NCBI RefSeq assembly: GCF_003086295.3
Contig: NC_092040.1
Location: 59,561,559-59,625,558, forward strand
Direction: 5' to 3'
Length of the DNA: 64,000 nucleotides
Source of the DNA: Arachis hypogaea
Lineage: Eukaryota; Streptophyta; Magnoliopsida; Fabales; Fabaceae
Made by a program: the position numbers and the translations under genes. This document shows, one piece after another, positions 11,008 through 20,502 of the stretch (within the stretch, counting starts at the first letter, position 1; each line of letters opens with the position of its first letter). The notes below the pieces were generated by a model. That model had not been told where the DNA came from and ran no database searches. It worked only from the letters and a program-made list of their open reading frames with translations.

Positions 11008-11931
11008 ATGACTCAACAAGGGTTCTTGGAGATTGAATTGTTTGATGTATGGGGTATCGACTTCATGGGTCCATTTCCACCATCATACTCAAACACTTAT
11101 ATTCTGGTGGCAGTGGATTATGTATCCAAATGGGTGGAAGCTATTGTAACACCCACTAATGATACTAAAACAGTGCTGAAATTCCTCCAGAAATACATCT
11201 TCAGCAGATTTGGTATCCCTAGAGTACTAATCAGTGATGGGGGCACTTATTTCTGTAATAAATAGCTTTACTATGCTTTGGTTCGGTATGGAGTTAGCCA
11301 CAGGGTGGCCACTCCATATCATCCACAGACAAATGGGCAAGATGAAGTCTCTAATAGAGAACTTAAAAGAATCCTGGAACAAACTGTGATTAACCGTAGG
11401 AGGTATTGGGCAAGAAGCTTGGATGATGCTCTGTGGGCATACAGAACAGCATTCAAGACTCCTATAGGGACCTCTCCATACCAGCTTGTGTATGGAAAAG
11501 CCTGTCACTTCCCAGTGGAACTGGAACATGAGGCCTACTGGGCAACCAGATTCCTAAACCTTGATGCCAAGTTAGCCGGAGAAAAATGATTGCTTCAGTT
11601 AAATGAGCTAGAGGAGTTCAGACTCAATGCTTTCAAGAATGCAAAAATTTACAAAGAGAAAGCAAAAAGATGGCATGATAAGAAACTGTCATCCAGAGTG
11701 TTTGAGCTAGGACAGAAAGTTCTGCTGTTTAATTCTAGGCTCAGATTATTCCCCGAAAAATTAAAATCCTAGTGGAGAGGTCCATATGTGATTACAAGGG
11801 TATCATCATATGGATACGTGGAGCTTCAGGATAATAATTCTAACAAAAAGTTCATTGTTAATGGACAAAGAGTTAAACATTATCTTGAAAGCAATTTTGA
11901 GCAAGAATGCTCAAAATTGAGACTTGATTAA
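11008..11931 (+). pseudogene. Element B integrase catalytic core and C-terminus
   Basis: Continues the pol reading after H (the ATGAC duplication supplies the codons). The catalytic core shows the first Asp in WGIDFMGPF, the second in ISDGGTYF and the region of the Glu in [12 protein letters not shown], with HPQTNGQ and [20 protein letters not shown]. The C-terminal part follows ([10 protein letters not shown], then WRGPYVITRV). Several in-frame stops interrupt it (for example 11263 and 11587). The gene ends at TAA 11929-11931, 41 bp before the stem-loop at 11973. Integrase would join the cDNA to host DNA; this copy is dead. Confidence 0.92.
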
Positions 11932-11972
11932 AGCTCAGTAATAGTCCAGCTAAAGACAATAAAGAAGCATTT

Positions 11973-11990
11973 GCTGGGAGGCAACCCAGC
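11973..11990 (+). promoter_or_regulatory. Post-pol stem-loop (GCTGGG-AGGCAA-CCCAGC)
   Basis: A perfect 6-bp stem with a 6-base loop, shortly after the gag-pol stop. The same structure with different stem sequence lies in the equivalent place of A (ATTGGG/CCCAAT, two copies), C and G (GGTGGG/CCCACC). Position and compensatory changes suggest an RNA signal; its function is unknown to me. Confidence 0.7.
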
Positions 11991-12149
11991 CATTTACAAA
12001 GCCTATTTGTTAATTAATTTATTTTTACAGGTTTATGTCAATTATCTTCAAGGAAAAATAGCAATTACTTGAGTTCACAGAGTTACAGAAGGATTCGAAG
12101 GATAAAACAGCAAAAAGGAATATCACTGGTGCAGAAAAGCCAGTAAGAG

Positions 12150-12445
12150 CTATTTTGGGCATTGAACGCCCAAAAGAAGCATCTATCGGGCGTTCAACGC
12201 CAGTAAGGATAGCCATCTGGGCGTTAAACGCCAGAAAGAAGCATCTTCTGGGTGTTGAACACCAGAAAGAAGCACCTTCTGGGCGTTTAACGCCAAATTT
12301 ACAACGTCCTGGGCGTTCAGAAAAACGCCCAGTGACAAAGGAGTTCCTGGCGTTTAACGCCAGTCAGATGCTACAGCTGGGCGTTAAACGCCCAGGAGAA
12401 GCTATAAATGGGCGTTAAACGCCCAAAACATGCAGCGTTTAACGC
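12150..12445 (+). repeat. Palindromic GGCGTT/AACGCC array in the B spacer
   Basis: About ten units such as GGGCGTTAAACGCC and TGGCGTTTAACGCCAG, roughly every 25-35 bp, separated by unrelated AG-rich spacers. It lies between the post-pol stem-loop and the truncated ORF2. The open frame across 12155-12418 is a by-product of the repeats. Confidence 0.85.
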
Positions 12446-12506
12446 CAGTATTGTGGGAAGGAGAATTTTCGAAATTGCCCCCTTCTATTCCTCTCCTTTC
12501 CTTTCT

Positions 12507-12542
12507 TTTGCTTGAGGACAAGCAAACCTCTAAGTTTGGTGT
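12507..12542 (+). promoter_or_regulatory. AGGA-loop hairpin followed by TAAGTTTGGTGT
   Basis: TTTGCTTG-AGGA-CAAGCAAA forms a perfect 8-bp stem (12507-12526), followed at 12531 by the polypurine-tract-like motif. The same pair precedes ORF2 in A and, more weakly, in K, and precedes the 3' LTR in A, C, D, G and K. Here it lies 38 bp before the ORF2 start codon. Confidence 0.75.
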
Positions 12543-12580
12543 GTTTTTCCACGATCACTGAGTGAAAACTCATCAAGATC

Positions 12581-12856
12581 ATGGTACCTAAGGGAAAACA
12601 AACAACTTCAAGAGGCAAGAAAGAGAATATTCCAAAACCATTTTGGAATCAAGAGAAGTTCTTAACCAAAGAACATGCAGACCATTACCACAAAATAATG
12701 GGTCTGAGATCAGTGATCCCAGAAGTTAAATTCGATATAAAAGAAGACGAATATTCGGAGATACAGAAGTTGAAGCGCCAAAAGCTGTCTCTTGAAGGAC
12801 CAGACACCCCACAGGTTGACGGAGCACTCATCATCTTGCAAACTAAAGGTTGTTGA
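12581..12856 (+). pseudogene. Element B ORF2, truncated
   Basis: Encodes 91 residues beginning MVPKGKQTTSRGKKENIPKP. It matches the N-terminus of the ORF2 proteins of A (16440) and K (55090): a basic start, a KFLTKEHADHYHKI segment equivalent to RFISKVHQDHFYEV, then VIPEVKF and EDEYSEIQ. The family is 380 or more residues in K and C, so about three quarters is missing here. The following sequence resembles the untranslated region after ORF2 in related elements, indicating an internal deletion. Confidence 0.75.
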
Positions 12857-13904
12857 GTTCTAATTTTAGCCTTAACTCTGTGATAATTGTTCTTATTAGG
12901 AATTTACCTTAGAAGTTATATATGAGTAGTAGTAATTAATATATCTATTTTGATTTTTATCTCTAATTAAGCTATAATTTATTTTACTCATCATCATCAA
13001 ACATGAATAAAATAGTAGATTTTTAGAATAAAGAGGCAATATTCTTTTTCGAGTTCTTAATAAGGAAATTCTAATTATTTATATATGGTGGCAATACTTT
13101 TTGTCTTCTGAATGAATGCTTGACCAGTGCATATCTTTGATATTAAATTTTATGAATGTTAAAATTGTTGGCTCCTGAAAGAATGATGAACAAGAGAAAT
13201 ATTATTGCTGATATGAAAAATCATGAAATTGATTCTTGAAGCAAGAACAAGCAGTGAAAAAAATAAAAAAAAAAGCAAAAAAAAAAAAGCAAAAGCAAAA
13301 GGGGTAGAAAAAGCCAATAGCCCTTTAAACCAAAAGGCAAGGGTGAAAAGGATCCAAGGCTTTGAGTATCAATGGATAGGAGGGCCCAAGGAAATAAATC
13401 CAGGTTTAAGCGACTAAATCAAGCTGTCCCTAACCATGTGCTTGTGGCATGCAGGTCCAAGTGAAAAGCTTGAGACTGAGAGGTTAAAGTCGTGATCCAA
13501 AGCAAAAGAGTGTGCTTAAGAACTTGGACACCTCTAATTGGGGACTCTAGCAAAGCTAAGTCACAATCTGAAAAGGTTTACCCAGTTATGTGTCTGTGGC
13601 ATTTATGTATCCGGTGGTAATACTGGAAAACAAAGTGCTTAGGGTCACAACCAAGACTCATAAAGTAACTGTGTTCAAGAATCAGCATACTAAACTAGAA
13701 GAATCAATAATAGTATATGAACTCTGAGTTCCTATGGATGCCAATCATTCTGAATTTCAAAGGATAAAGTGAGATGCCAAAACTGTTCAGAAGCAAAAAG
13801 CTACTAGTCCCGCTAATCTAATTGGAATCTGAGCTTCACTTAAAACTCTTGAGATATTATTGCTTCTTAATTTCTTTTTATCTTATTTTATTTATCTAGT
13901 TTCT
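12857..13904 (+). other. Element B 3' untranslated region; polypurine tract lost
   Basis: AT-rich sequence with an A-rich stretch (13255-13310). From about 13080 it matches the tails of A (27880-28690 and 32710-33530) and K (52870-53720 reversed). In those elements this region ends with a hairpin, TTTAAGTTTGGTGT and the LTR start TGATGAGCGG. Here the sequence runs TTTATCTAGTTTC straight into TGAGATATTATACGC, so the hairpin, the PPT and the first LTR bases are missing. No gene is visible. Confidence 0.75.
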
Positions 13905-15444
13905 TGAGATATTATACGCTTTTTGGGGGTAATTTCATGTAGTTTTTAGTATGTTTTAGTTAGTTTTTAGTATATTTTTATTAGTTTTTAGGCAAAATTC
14001 ATATTTCTGGACTTTACTATGAGTTTGTGTGTTTTTCTGTGATTTCAGGTATTTTCTGGCTGAAATTGAGGGAGCTGAGCAAAAATCAGATTTAGTCTGA
14101 AAAAGGACTGCTGATGCTGTTGAATTCTGACCTCCTTGAACTTGGAATGGATTTTTTGGAGCTTCAGGAGTGCAATTGGCACTCTCTCAATTGTGTGCTA
14201 GAAAGTAGACATCCAGGGCTTTCCAGCAATATATAATAGTCCATACTTTGCGCGAAGATAAATGACGTAAACTGGCGTTGAACGCCAGTTCCATGTTGCA
14301 TTCTGGCGTTCAGCGCCAGAAACAGGTTGCAAGTTGGAGTTAAACGCCAGAAACAGGTTATAACTTGGCGTTTAACTCCAGAAACAGCCCAGGCACATGA
14401 GAAGCTCAAGTCTCAGCCCCAGCACACACCAAGTGGGCCCCAAAAGTGGATTTCTGTACCATCTATCTTAGTTTACTCATTTTCTATAAACCTAGGTTAT
14501 CAGTTTAGTATTTAAACAACTTTTAGAGATTTATTTTGTATCTCATGACATTTTTAGATCAGAACTTTATACTTTTTGATGGCATGAGTCTCTAAACTCC
14601 ATTGTTGTGGGTGAGAAGCTCTGCAGTGTCTCGATGAATTAGTGCAATGATTTCTGTTTTCCATTCAAACACGCTTGTCTCTATCTAAGATGCTGATTCG
14701 TACTTAACTGTGATGGATGTGATGATCCGTGACACTCATTACCTTCCTCAATCCATGAACGTGTGCCTGACAACCACCTCCGTTCTACATTAGATTGAAT
14801 GAGTATCTCTTAGATTCCTTAATCAGAATCTTCGTGGTATAAGCTAGAACATTTTGGCGGCCACTCTTGAGGATCCGGAAAGTCTAAACCTTGTCTGTGG
14901 TATTCTGAGTAGGATTCAAGGATTGAATGGCTGTGACGAGCTTAAAACTCACGATTGTTGGGCGTGATGACAAACGCAAAAGAATCAATAGATTTTATTC
15001 CGACATGATCGAGAACCAACAGATGATTAGCCGTGCAGTGACAGAGCATTTGGACCATTTTCACTGAGAGGATGGGAAGTAGCCATTGACAATGGTGACA
15101 CTCTACATACAGCTTGCCATGGAAGGAGCCTTGCATGTTTGAAAGTGAGGAAGCATTATATTACAGGAATTTAGAAGACAAGGCATCTCCAAAACTCCAA
15201 CATATTCTCCATTACTGCATAATAAGTATTTATTTCATGCTCTTTTACTTTCTACAATAAAACTAAAAATTATTATTGATATTATATCCTGACTAAGAGT
15301 TACAAGATAACCATAGCTTGCCTCAAGCCAACAATCTCCATGGGATCGACCCTTACTCACATAAGGTATTACTTGGATGACCCAGTGCACTTGCTGGTTA
15401 GTGGTACGAGTTGTGAAAAGTGTGATTTGCAATTTCGTGCACCA
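13905..15444 (+). repeat. Element B 3' LTR
   Basis: 1540 bp, homologous to 286-1831 throughout, ending CACCA and followed by the CCCAC target duplication. Its first bases differ from the 5' LTR (TGAGATATT against TGATGAGCGGATATT) because of the deletion that removed the PPT. Its 3' end is also the source of the right part of the recombinant LTR ending at 30335. Confidence 0.9.
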
Positions 15445-15677
15445 CCCACATTCAAACTCTAAGTTTGGTGTTGGTAGGCCACAGCCAAATTCTAAGTTTT
15501 GGTGTTGAGAGGCCACAACCAAACTCTAAGTTTGGTATTGAGAGGCCCCAACCATGCACTGAATACCTGAGAGGCTCCATGAGAGCCCACTGTCAAGCTA
15601 TTGACATTAAAGAAGCGCTTATTGGGAGACACCCCAATTTTATTTATCTATGTTATTTTATGTTTTCTTTAGGTTGA
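15445..15677 (+). pseudogene. Element A gag-protease C-terminus (tail copy 1)
   Basis: After the CCCAC duplication the reading continues as NSKFGVGRPQPNSKF, then three repeats of the type ERPQPNSKFG, and terminates by 15677. K has the matching C-terminus (NSKLGVVRQQPNSKFGV). An extra T near 15500 shifts the frame relative to tail copy 2. At DNA level the repeats are variants of CTAAGTTTGGTGTTG, the PPT-like motif, here used as coding sequence. Confidence 0.75.
15621..15638 (+). promoter_or_regulatory. Post-ORF1 stem-loop, A tail copy 1 (ATTGGG/CCCAAT)
   Basis: ATTGGG-AGACAC-CCCAAT, a 6-bp stem with a 6-base loop, preceded by AAAGAAGCGCTT. It is equivalent to 11973-11990 of B and identical in stem to 30511-30528. 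Confidence 0.7.
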
Positions 15678-15764
15678 TGATCATGTGGAGTCACAAAAAT
15701 AACTACAAAAATTAAAGCAAATTCAAAAATATCATTAAAAACAGCACACCCTGGAGGAGGAACT

Positions 15765-15945
15765 TACTGGCGTTTAAACGACAGTAAGAGTAGCAGAATG
15801 GGCGTTAAACGCCCAGTCTGGCACTATTCTGGGCGTTTAACGCCAGAAACAAGCAACAGCTTGGCGTTAAACTCCAGGAAAGGTATAGAATCTGATGTTT
15901 AACGCCAGAAATAAGCAGCAGTCTGGTGTTAAACACCAGGATTGT
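15765..15945 (+). repeat. Palindromic GGCGTT/AACGCC units, A tail copy 1
   Basis: Five or six units (TGGCGTTTAAACG, GGGCGTTAAACGCCC, GGGCGTTTAACGCCAG and variants) in the spacer between the post-ORF1 stem-loop and the internal promoter-like region. Confidence 0.85.
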
Positions 15946-16243
15946 ACAATAGGGGCATTTTGCACGCCTAAAAGGAGTAGGGATGAGAAATCATTGACCC
16001 CTCAGGATCTGTGGACCCCACCCAATCCCCACCTACCCCACCTCTCTCTCCCCCTTACACATCTCTATAACACTCTACCCAAAACACCACTCACCAATCA
16101 AATCCTATGCTCTTCCTTATATTCTCTTCACCAATCACCTCCATATCTCTTCCCCAAAAACCCCACCTACCTCACTTTCAAATTCAAACACTTTTCCATC
16201 CCAAACCCACCCATTTCCATTCGGCCACTCTCCCTCCCTTTTT

Positions 16244-16252
16244 CTATAAATA
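16244..16252 (+). promoter_or_regulatory. TATA box of a putative internal ORF2 promoter, A tail copy 1
   Basis: CTATAAATA followed by a CT-rich, A/C-rich leader of about 190 bp up to the ORF2 ATG at 16440. This is the usual look of a plant core promoter plus 5' UTR. The same arrangement is kept in tail copy 2 (31134) and in K (CTATATATA on the minus strand at 55283-55291). The open frame at 15895-16407 merely reads through this pyrimidine-rich leader. Confidence 0.6.
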
Positions 16253-16365
16253 CCCCTCTTCGCTCCTTCATTTTCACACATCATAAACACTCTCCTACCC
16301 CATTGGCCAAACCTCTATCTCCCTCTATCTCCTCTATTTTCTTCTTCTCCTTCTTTCTTTCTTCT

Positions 16366-16402
16366 TTTGCTCGAGGACGAGCAAACCTTTTAAGTTTGGT
16401 GT
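16366..16402 (+). promoter_or_regulatory. AGGA-loop hairpin plus TAAGTTTGGTGT, A tail copy 1
   Basis: TTTGCTCG-AGGA-CGAGCAAA (16366-16385), a perfect 8-bp stem, then the motif at 16391-16402, 38 bp before the ORF2 ATG. Relative to B, one stem pair has changed from T-A to C-G with pairing kept. Confidence 0.75.
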
Positions 16403-16439
16403 GGTAAAAACATTGCTTTTTGTTTTTCCATAACCATTT

Positions 16440-16866
16440 ATGGTACCTAAGGCCGGAGAAACCTCTAGAAAGACGAAAGGGAAGGCAAAAGCTTCCACCT
16501 CCGAGTCATGGGTGATGGAAAGATTTATCTCAAAGGTCCATCAAGACCACTTCTATGAAGTTGTGGCTAAGAAGAACGTGATCCCTGAGGTCCCTTTCAT
16601 TCTCAAGAAGAATGAGTATCTGGAGATCCGACATGAAATCCGAAGAAAAGGTTGGGAAGTTCTCACCAACCCCATTCAACAAGTCGGGATCTTAATGGTT
16701 CAAGAGTTCTATGCCAATGCATGGATCACTAGGAACCATGATCAAAGTATGAACCCAAATCCAAAGAATTGGCTTACAATGGTTCGGGAGAAATACTTAG
16801 ATTTCAGTCTAAAAAATGTAAGGTTGGCGTTCCACTTGCCAATGATGCAAGAAAACACACGCCCCT
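16440..16866 (+). pseudogene. Element A ORF2, tail copy 1, 5' part (split by C)
   Basis: Starts MVPKAGETSRKTKGKAKAST, a basic, nuclear-localisation-like N-terminus. It continues with MERFISKVHQDHFYEVVAKK, VQEFYANAWI and the conserved LAFHLPMMQ stretch. I place it in the 'putative plant transposon protein' family (Transposase_32 type), common as an extra ORF in plant non-autonomous retroelements; its function is not established. Element C is inserted after 16866 with duplication of CCCCT, and the protein continues at 26913. Confidence 0.8.
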
Positions 16867-18325
16867 TGACAAACCCCAATTTGACGGTTTGTTTTGTATT
16901 GAGTTTAGAGTATTTTGATAACCTTTTGCCACATTTAGCCTATGGATTAGCATAGTTTTGTTATCTCTCCCATATTTGTGCTTAAGTGTAAAAACATGCT
17001 TTTAAACCTTATTTTGATGAATTCTAAATTTCTCTTTGATTCCATAAGATGCCTTGATGTGTTTGTTAGTAATTCCAGGATTGAAATAGGCTAGGCATGG
17101 ATCAAAGGAAGCAAGGAAGGAAGCATGCAAGTGGAGAGAAGCACAAAAAGCCAAGAGTTGATCTCAGCCGAGCACGCGTACGCGCACAAGGCGCTCGCGC
17201 GCACGTCGCAGAATTAGCCAAGGACGCGCACGCGTACCGTGCGCGCACGCGTCGTAGCCCGCACGTGATTCTTTTATTACAGCACGTGTCTGGCAATTTT
17301 GGAAGGTTTTAGCAACCAACTTTGGCGCCAAAATGCATATAAGAGCCAAGGATTGAAGGGGATTGACATTCATTCATTCATTCATTGACACACATTCACT
17401 TCCATAGACTAATTTTAGATCATTAGGTAGATATTTTTAGTTAGTTACATTTTGTAGAGAGAGAAACTCCAACTTCTCTCTAGGATTCATCTTCATCTTC
17501 TCAATTCTCAACCATTCCTTGGTGAGATCTATTACAACACTTAATTTACTTTGTTCATGTTGTAGATCCTCTTCTCTAATCACATTAGTATTTGTAATTG
17601 TTCAAATGTCATAGATCTTAGGTTTAACTTTGTTGTTTTGGATTCTATTGATTCATTGAAGATTTCATTTTCATTGTTGTTCATTGTTGATTGTTGTTAA
17701 TCTCTTGTGTTGAATTGCTTTGATTCTAATTCTTTTCTCTCCATTTTACTATGTCTTTCATTCTTGTCCTCCAAGTGTTTGAGAAAATGCCAACTTTAGA
17801 TATGGAGTAGTATTCCCTCACTTGGCCTAGTGGTTCAGTCATTGGAGACACTTGAATAATGGATGTCAATTGTTGATTAAGAATTGAGGATTGCTAATTG
17901 ACTTAGAGTGCACTAAAGCTAGACTTCCCTAGGGTGAGACTAGGACTTGTGACTTGAGTTAATTACTTTTACTTGACTTTCCTCTATAATTAGGGGCTAA
18001 CTAAGTAAAGCAACACTCTTTTGTTATCACAATTGAATGAAGCTATAGTGATGGGACTTCCAATGTTCAACCTTGGCCAAGGCTTTTAATATTGATTGTT
18101 TGTTGTTTTCTTTTATTCACACTTTTATGCTACACTCTTTAAACCACAAAAGACCACTTAACCAATAGCATGCATCCTTGTAGCATTCCTAGGGAAGAAC
18201 GACTCGGGACTAATACTCTCGATTATAGATTGTAGAATTGTTTGATGATGGATTTTGCGTCGGTTTAGACTATACTACGATCGATTACTTGAAAAATTTC
18301 TATACCGGCAAGAATTCATTTGTCA
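16867..18325 (+). repeat. Element C 5' LTR
   Basis: 1459 bp. It contains a CG-rich array of ACGCG/CGCGC units (17170-17260), a TTTGGCGCCAAA palindrome (17321-17332), a TATA box TATAAG (17338-17343), a 4-bp ATTC microsatellite (about 17368), and a U5 stem-loop (18204-18222) after the GACGACT-like motif. It ends TTTGTCA. Differences from the 3' LTR lie near 17284, 17538, 17764, 17837, 18248 and 18257. Confidence 0.95.
17321..17343 (+). promoter_or_regulatory. Core promoter of the C LTR: E2F-like palindrome and TATA box
   Basis: TTTGGCGCCAAA is a perfect 12-bp palindrome matching the plant E2F consensus (TTTSSCGS type). It is followed 5 bp later by TATAAG. The identical pair occurs in the 3' LTR (25903-25925). 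Transcription would start about 30 bp downstream, near the ATTC repeats. E2F control is inference from the motif only. Confidence 0.55.
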
Positions 18326-18328
18326 AAA

Positions 18329-18346
18329 TGGCGCCGTTGCCGGGGA
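18329..18346 (+). other. Element C primer binding site (tRNA-Asp)
   Basis: TGGCGCCGTTGCCGGGGA, 3 bp after the LTR, identical to the PBS of B and complementary to the 3' end of tRNA-Asp. Confidence 0.93.
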
Positions 18347-18473
18347 GTGCGCATGAGTGCCATGTTTTTGGTTAATGTAAATATGTGAATATTGTGAATA
18401 TGCTTGTCTTTTGTTTGTTTGGTAGTTTTTGTTAGTTTTAGATTTCTATTAGTTTTGATTCTTACTAGCCACT

Positions 18474-20144
18474 ATGAATTCTCGTCCTTGTGGTTTTGGA
18501 TATGACTATGACTACTTTGTAGGTGATGAAAACTTGAATGATGGCTCACATTATGGGATAGACGAATTCTCAGGAGGGGAGCCATATCCATATGAGCAAT
18601 CACCATGGCAACCTTCCCCTTCAAGTTACTATGATGATAATCTTTCCTATAATGCATATCATTCCTATGGATATGATGACTCTTATCATGGTTATACCAC
18701 TCAACCACCATCATTCTACACACCATATTCTCAACCCCCATCTTATTTCCACCAATTGCCTACATATGATCCAAATCTATATTCCCCCTATGCATACCCT
18801 TGTGACGATTATGAACAAGCAACCCTTGAATCACCACCACTCCAACATTTCTACCCTCCAACTCAAATCCCCATGAATGATACACTTGGTATCATCCTTC
18901 AAGAGCAAGAAGAACTCCAAACCGCCTTCACTAGTTTCATCTCTATCCTCCAAGAATTTACGTCCCGTATAATTCCACCTTCCACCAATAACCAAAATAA
19001 CTTCCCACCTCAAGGCTTTGATGAATCTTCTTTCCAACCATATCATGATTTTCCCTCCCCGCCACAAACCTCCATGGAAGCATATCAATGTCCATTAATC
19101 CAAGAGCAATATGATCCTACTTGTGTTGGTAAAGCGGAACAAGAATTAAGGGATCGTTTCAAGGAAGAAATGGACCGATTTCAAGCAACCATCCGTCAAA
19201 AGATAGATTCTTGGGATTCATATCACAACCGAAATGAGTTCACGGATAATTGTGAGAAAGCAACCAAAGAGGGAGGTATGAGGGAGACTTTAGAGTCTCA
19301 AGTTAAGTACAAGAAAATGGAGTGTGTGTTACAACAAGCGGAGGAAATGAAGATTGTTGAAAATAAAGAAGTGGAAGAAGACCTAGAGGAGGTTGAACAA
19401 GAAGGAAGTTCCATCAATGAAAATAACTCTACATCGAGTAACAATGGTGATCTTGTTGAAGCTTCCCCCTTCGAATGTGAAATCAATGTTAAAGAGGGTG
19501 CGCAACCTCCGACACATGACTTGATCAATGATAAAGGTTTGAAGGAAGTTAGCAAACAAGAAGAATTTAAAATGAGTTATCAAAAGATGGAAATCATCAT
19601 GAAGGAGCCAAAGGAAGTGGAACCTACAATGTCAAGACCATTGGATATCTTCCTTGCTAAGTCGCCGTCCCAATCACAAATTGAGTGGGTAATCATCTCA
19701 TCCTTTAATTTTCTTGGCCCATATCAATATGCATTGTTAGAAACGGACGGTCAACTTAGAGCTCTTTGTGAGCTAGAGAGTAAGAACGGATTAGATGTCG
19801 GTGGACAAATTGAATCAAGGTGCATAAAGGATGGAATACCAAACTTTGAACCTCAAGGGTGGAATGAAGCCAAATTCAATGGGATTAGGATGATGAGTAT
19901 GAGTTACAAGGAGAATTCAATAAGTTTGTTACCCTATTGGAAGCATGAAGATCAAGAAGAAAGGGAGTTAACAAATAAAGTATGGGACCCCGGAACATAC
20001 ATAGACCACTATCAACTTAAGGGCCTTGTTACTTGCTTAGGCCCCCTTGAAGGCCTTGTACGTTTAAATTGGGATCCCGGAGGCTACTGGAAATGCAAAC
20101 ATTGGTGGGGATTCGAAGAAGAGTTTAAGCATAAGCCACCCTAG
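18474..20144 (+). CDS. Element C ORF1, unrecognised Tyr/Pro-rich protein (Gag position)
   Basis: An intact 556-residue frame starting 127 bp after the PBS, where gag normally sits. Residues 1-130 are rich in Tyr, Pro, Ser and Asp (YDYDYF, YSYGYD-like and PPSFYTPYSQPPSY stretches) and look disordered. The middle (about 140-330) is charged and probably partly helical. The C-terminus has two WDPG motifs (VWDPGTYIDHYQLKGLVTC and LNWDPGGYWKCKHWWGF) and ends EFKHKPP. G carries a broken homologue with the same C-terminus (WDPGGHWNYKHWWRFLDEFK). No CCHC knuckle, protease or RT is visible. A packaging or Gag-like role is inferred only from position. Confidence 0.8.
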   Translation: MNSRPCGFGYDYDYFVGDENLNDGSHYGIDEFSGGEPYPYEQSPWQPSPSSYYDDNLSYNAYHSYGYDDSYHGYTTQPPSFYTPYSQPPSYFHQLPTYDPNLYSPYAYPCDDYEQATLESPPLQHFYPPTQIPMNDTLGIILQEQEELQTAFTSFISILQEFTSRIIPPSTNNQNNFPPQGFDESSFQPYHDFPSPPQTSMEAYQCPLIQEQYDPTCVGKAEQELRDRFKEEMDRFQATIRQKIDSWDSYHNRNEFTDNCEKATKEGGMRETLESQVKYKKMECVLQQAEEMKIVENKEVEEDLEEVEQEGSSINENNSTSSNNGDLVEASPFECEINVKEGAQPPTHDLINDKGLKEVSKQEEFKMSYQKMEIIMKEPKEVEPTMSRPLDIFLAKSPSQSQIEWVIISSFNFLGPYQYALLETDGQLRALCELESKNGLDVGGQIESRCIKDGIPNFEPQGWNEAKFNGIRMMSMSYKENSISLLPYWKHEDQEERELTNKVWDPGTYIDHYQLKGLVTCLGPLEGLVRLNWDPGGYWKCKHWWGFEEEFKHKPP

Positions 20145-20193
20145 CAAGGACTCCACCAAATGTCCAACTTAAGGACTTTAACTAAAAGTGCTA

Positions 20194-20211
20194 GGTGGGA
20201 GACACCCCACC
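20194..20211 (+). promoter_or_regulatory. Post-ORF1 stem-loop of C (GGTGGG-AGACAC-CCCACC)
   Basis: A 6-bp stem, 49 bp after the ORF1 stop, preceded by TTTAACTAAAAGTGCTA. G has GGTGGG-AGACAA-CCCACC in the same place (45911-45928, minus strand). Confidence 0.7.
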
Positions 20212-20502
20212 ATGGTAAACTCTTTCCACTCTCTTCTAACCTTGTTTAATAAGTGATTTGAGTTGCCATTGTAGGTAGGTCTGCATATTATAATTAGCTT
20301 GTTTGTATACATTAGTAGCTAGAATATTAACATGTATGTTGTGATTAGTAGAAATAGAATAAATCTCAAAACCAACTTGCATTTTAGAAAGTGTAGGTTT
20401 TTGACTAAATAAGGAGTTGTAGGCACCATGGGGAGTCTTTGGGCAAGTAGAAGCTTTTAGGCATTATCCTGTTCAAAAAAAAAAAAAAAAAAAAGAGGGG
20501 GT

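Larger units (their letters stand above)
286..15444 (+). mobile_element. Element B: complete Ty3-gypsy LTR retrotransposon, inactive
   Basis: A 15.2-kb element starting TGATGAGCGG and ending TGCACCA, flanked by the 5-bp target duplication CCCAC (281-285 and 15445-15449). Order: 5' LTR, tRNA-Asp PBS, T-rich leader, gag (triplicated segment), protease, RT, RNase H, integrase (split by solo LTR H), stem-loop, palindrome-rich spacer, second stem-loop, truncated ORF2, 3' LTR. The size is inflated by H (2.2 kb) and by two extra copies of an 839-bp gag segment. The pol order (integrase last) is Ty3-gypsy, and the PBS and late extra ORF fit the Athila/Calypso-like clade. Peanut families such as FIDEL have this layout, but I cannot assign a family from sequence alone. 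Stops, a frameshift and a lost polypurine tract make it non-functional. Confidence 0.93.

Noticed and set aside
12150..12445. CRISPR-like array of short repeats
   Set aside because: Spacing and unit sequence vary, the units are palindromes with mutations in both arms, and the setting is a plant retrotransposon spacer.
15895..16407. 170-codon Pro/Ser/Leu-rich frame
   Set aside because: It runs through the palindromic units and CT-rich leader of ORF2 and is not kept in frame in tail copy 2.
17097..17373. Frames with Arg/Ala-rich peptides in the C LTRs (also 25679-25955)
   Set aside because: They read the CG-rich array in the LTR, upstream of the TATA box, in several frames on both strands.
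18474..20144. Host gene candidate
   Set aside because: It lies between PBS and ORF2 inside an element with perfect LTRs and target duplication, and G carries a homologue in the same position.
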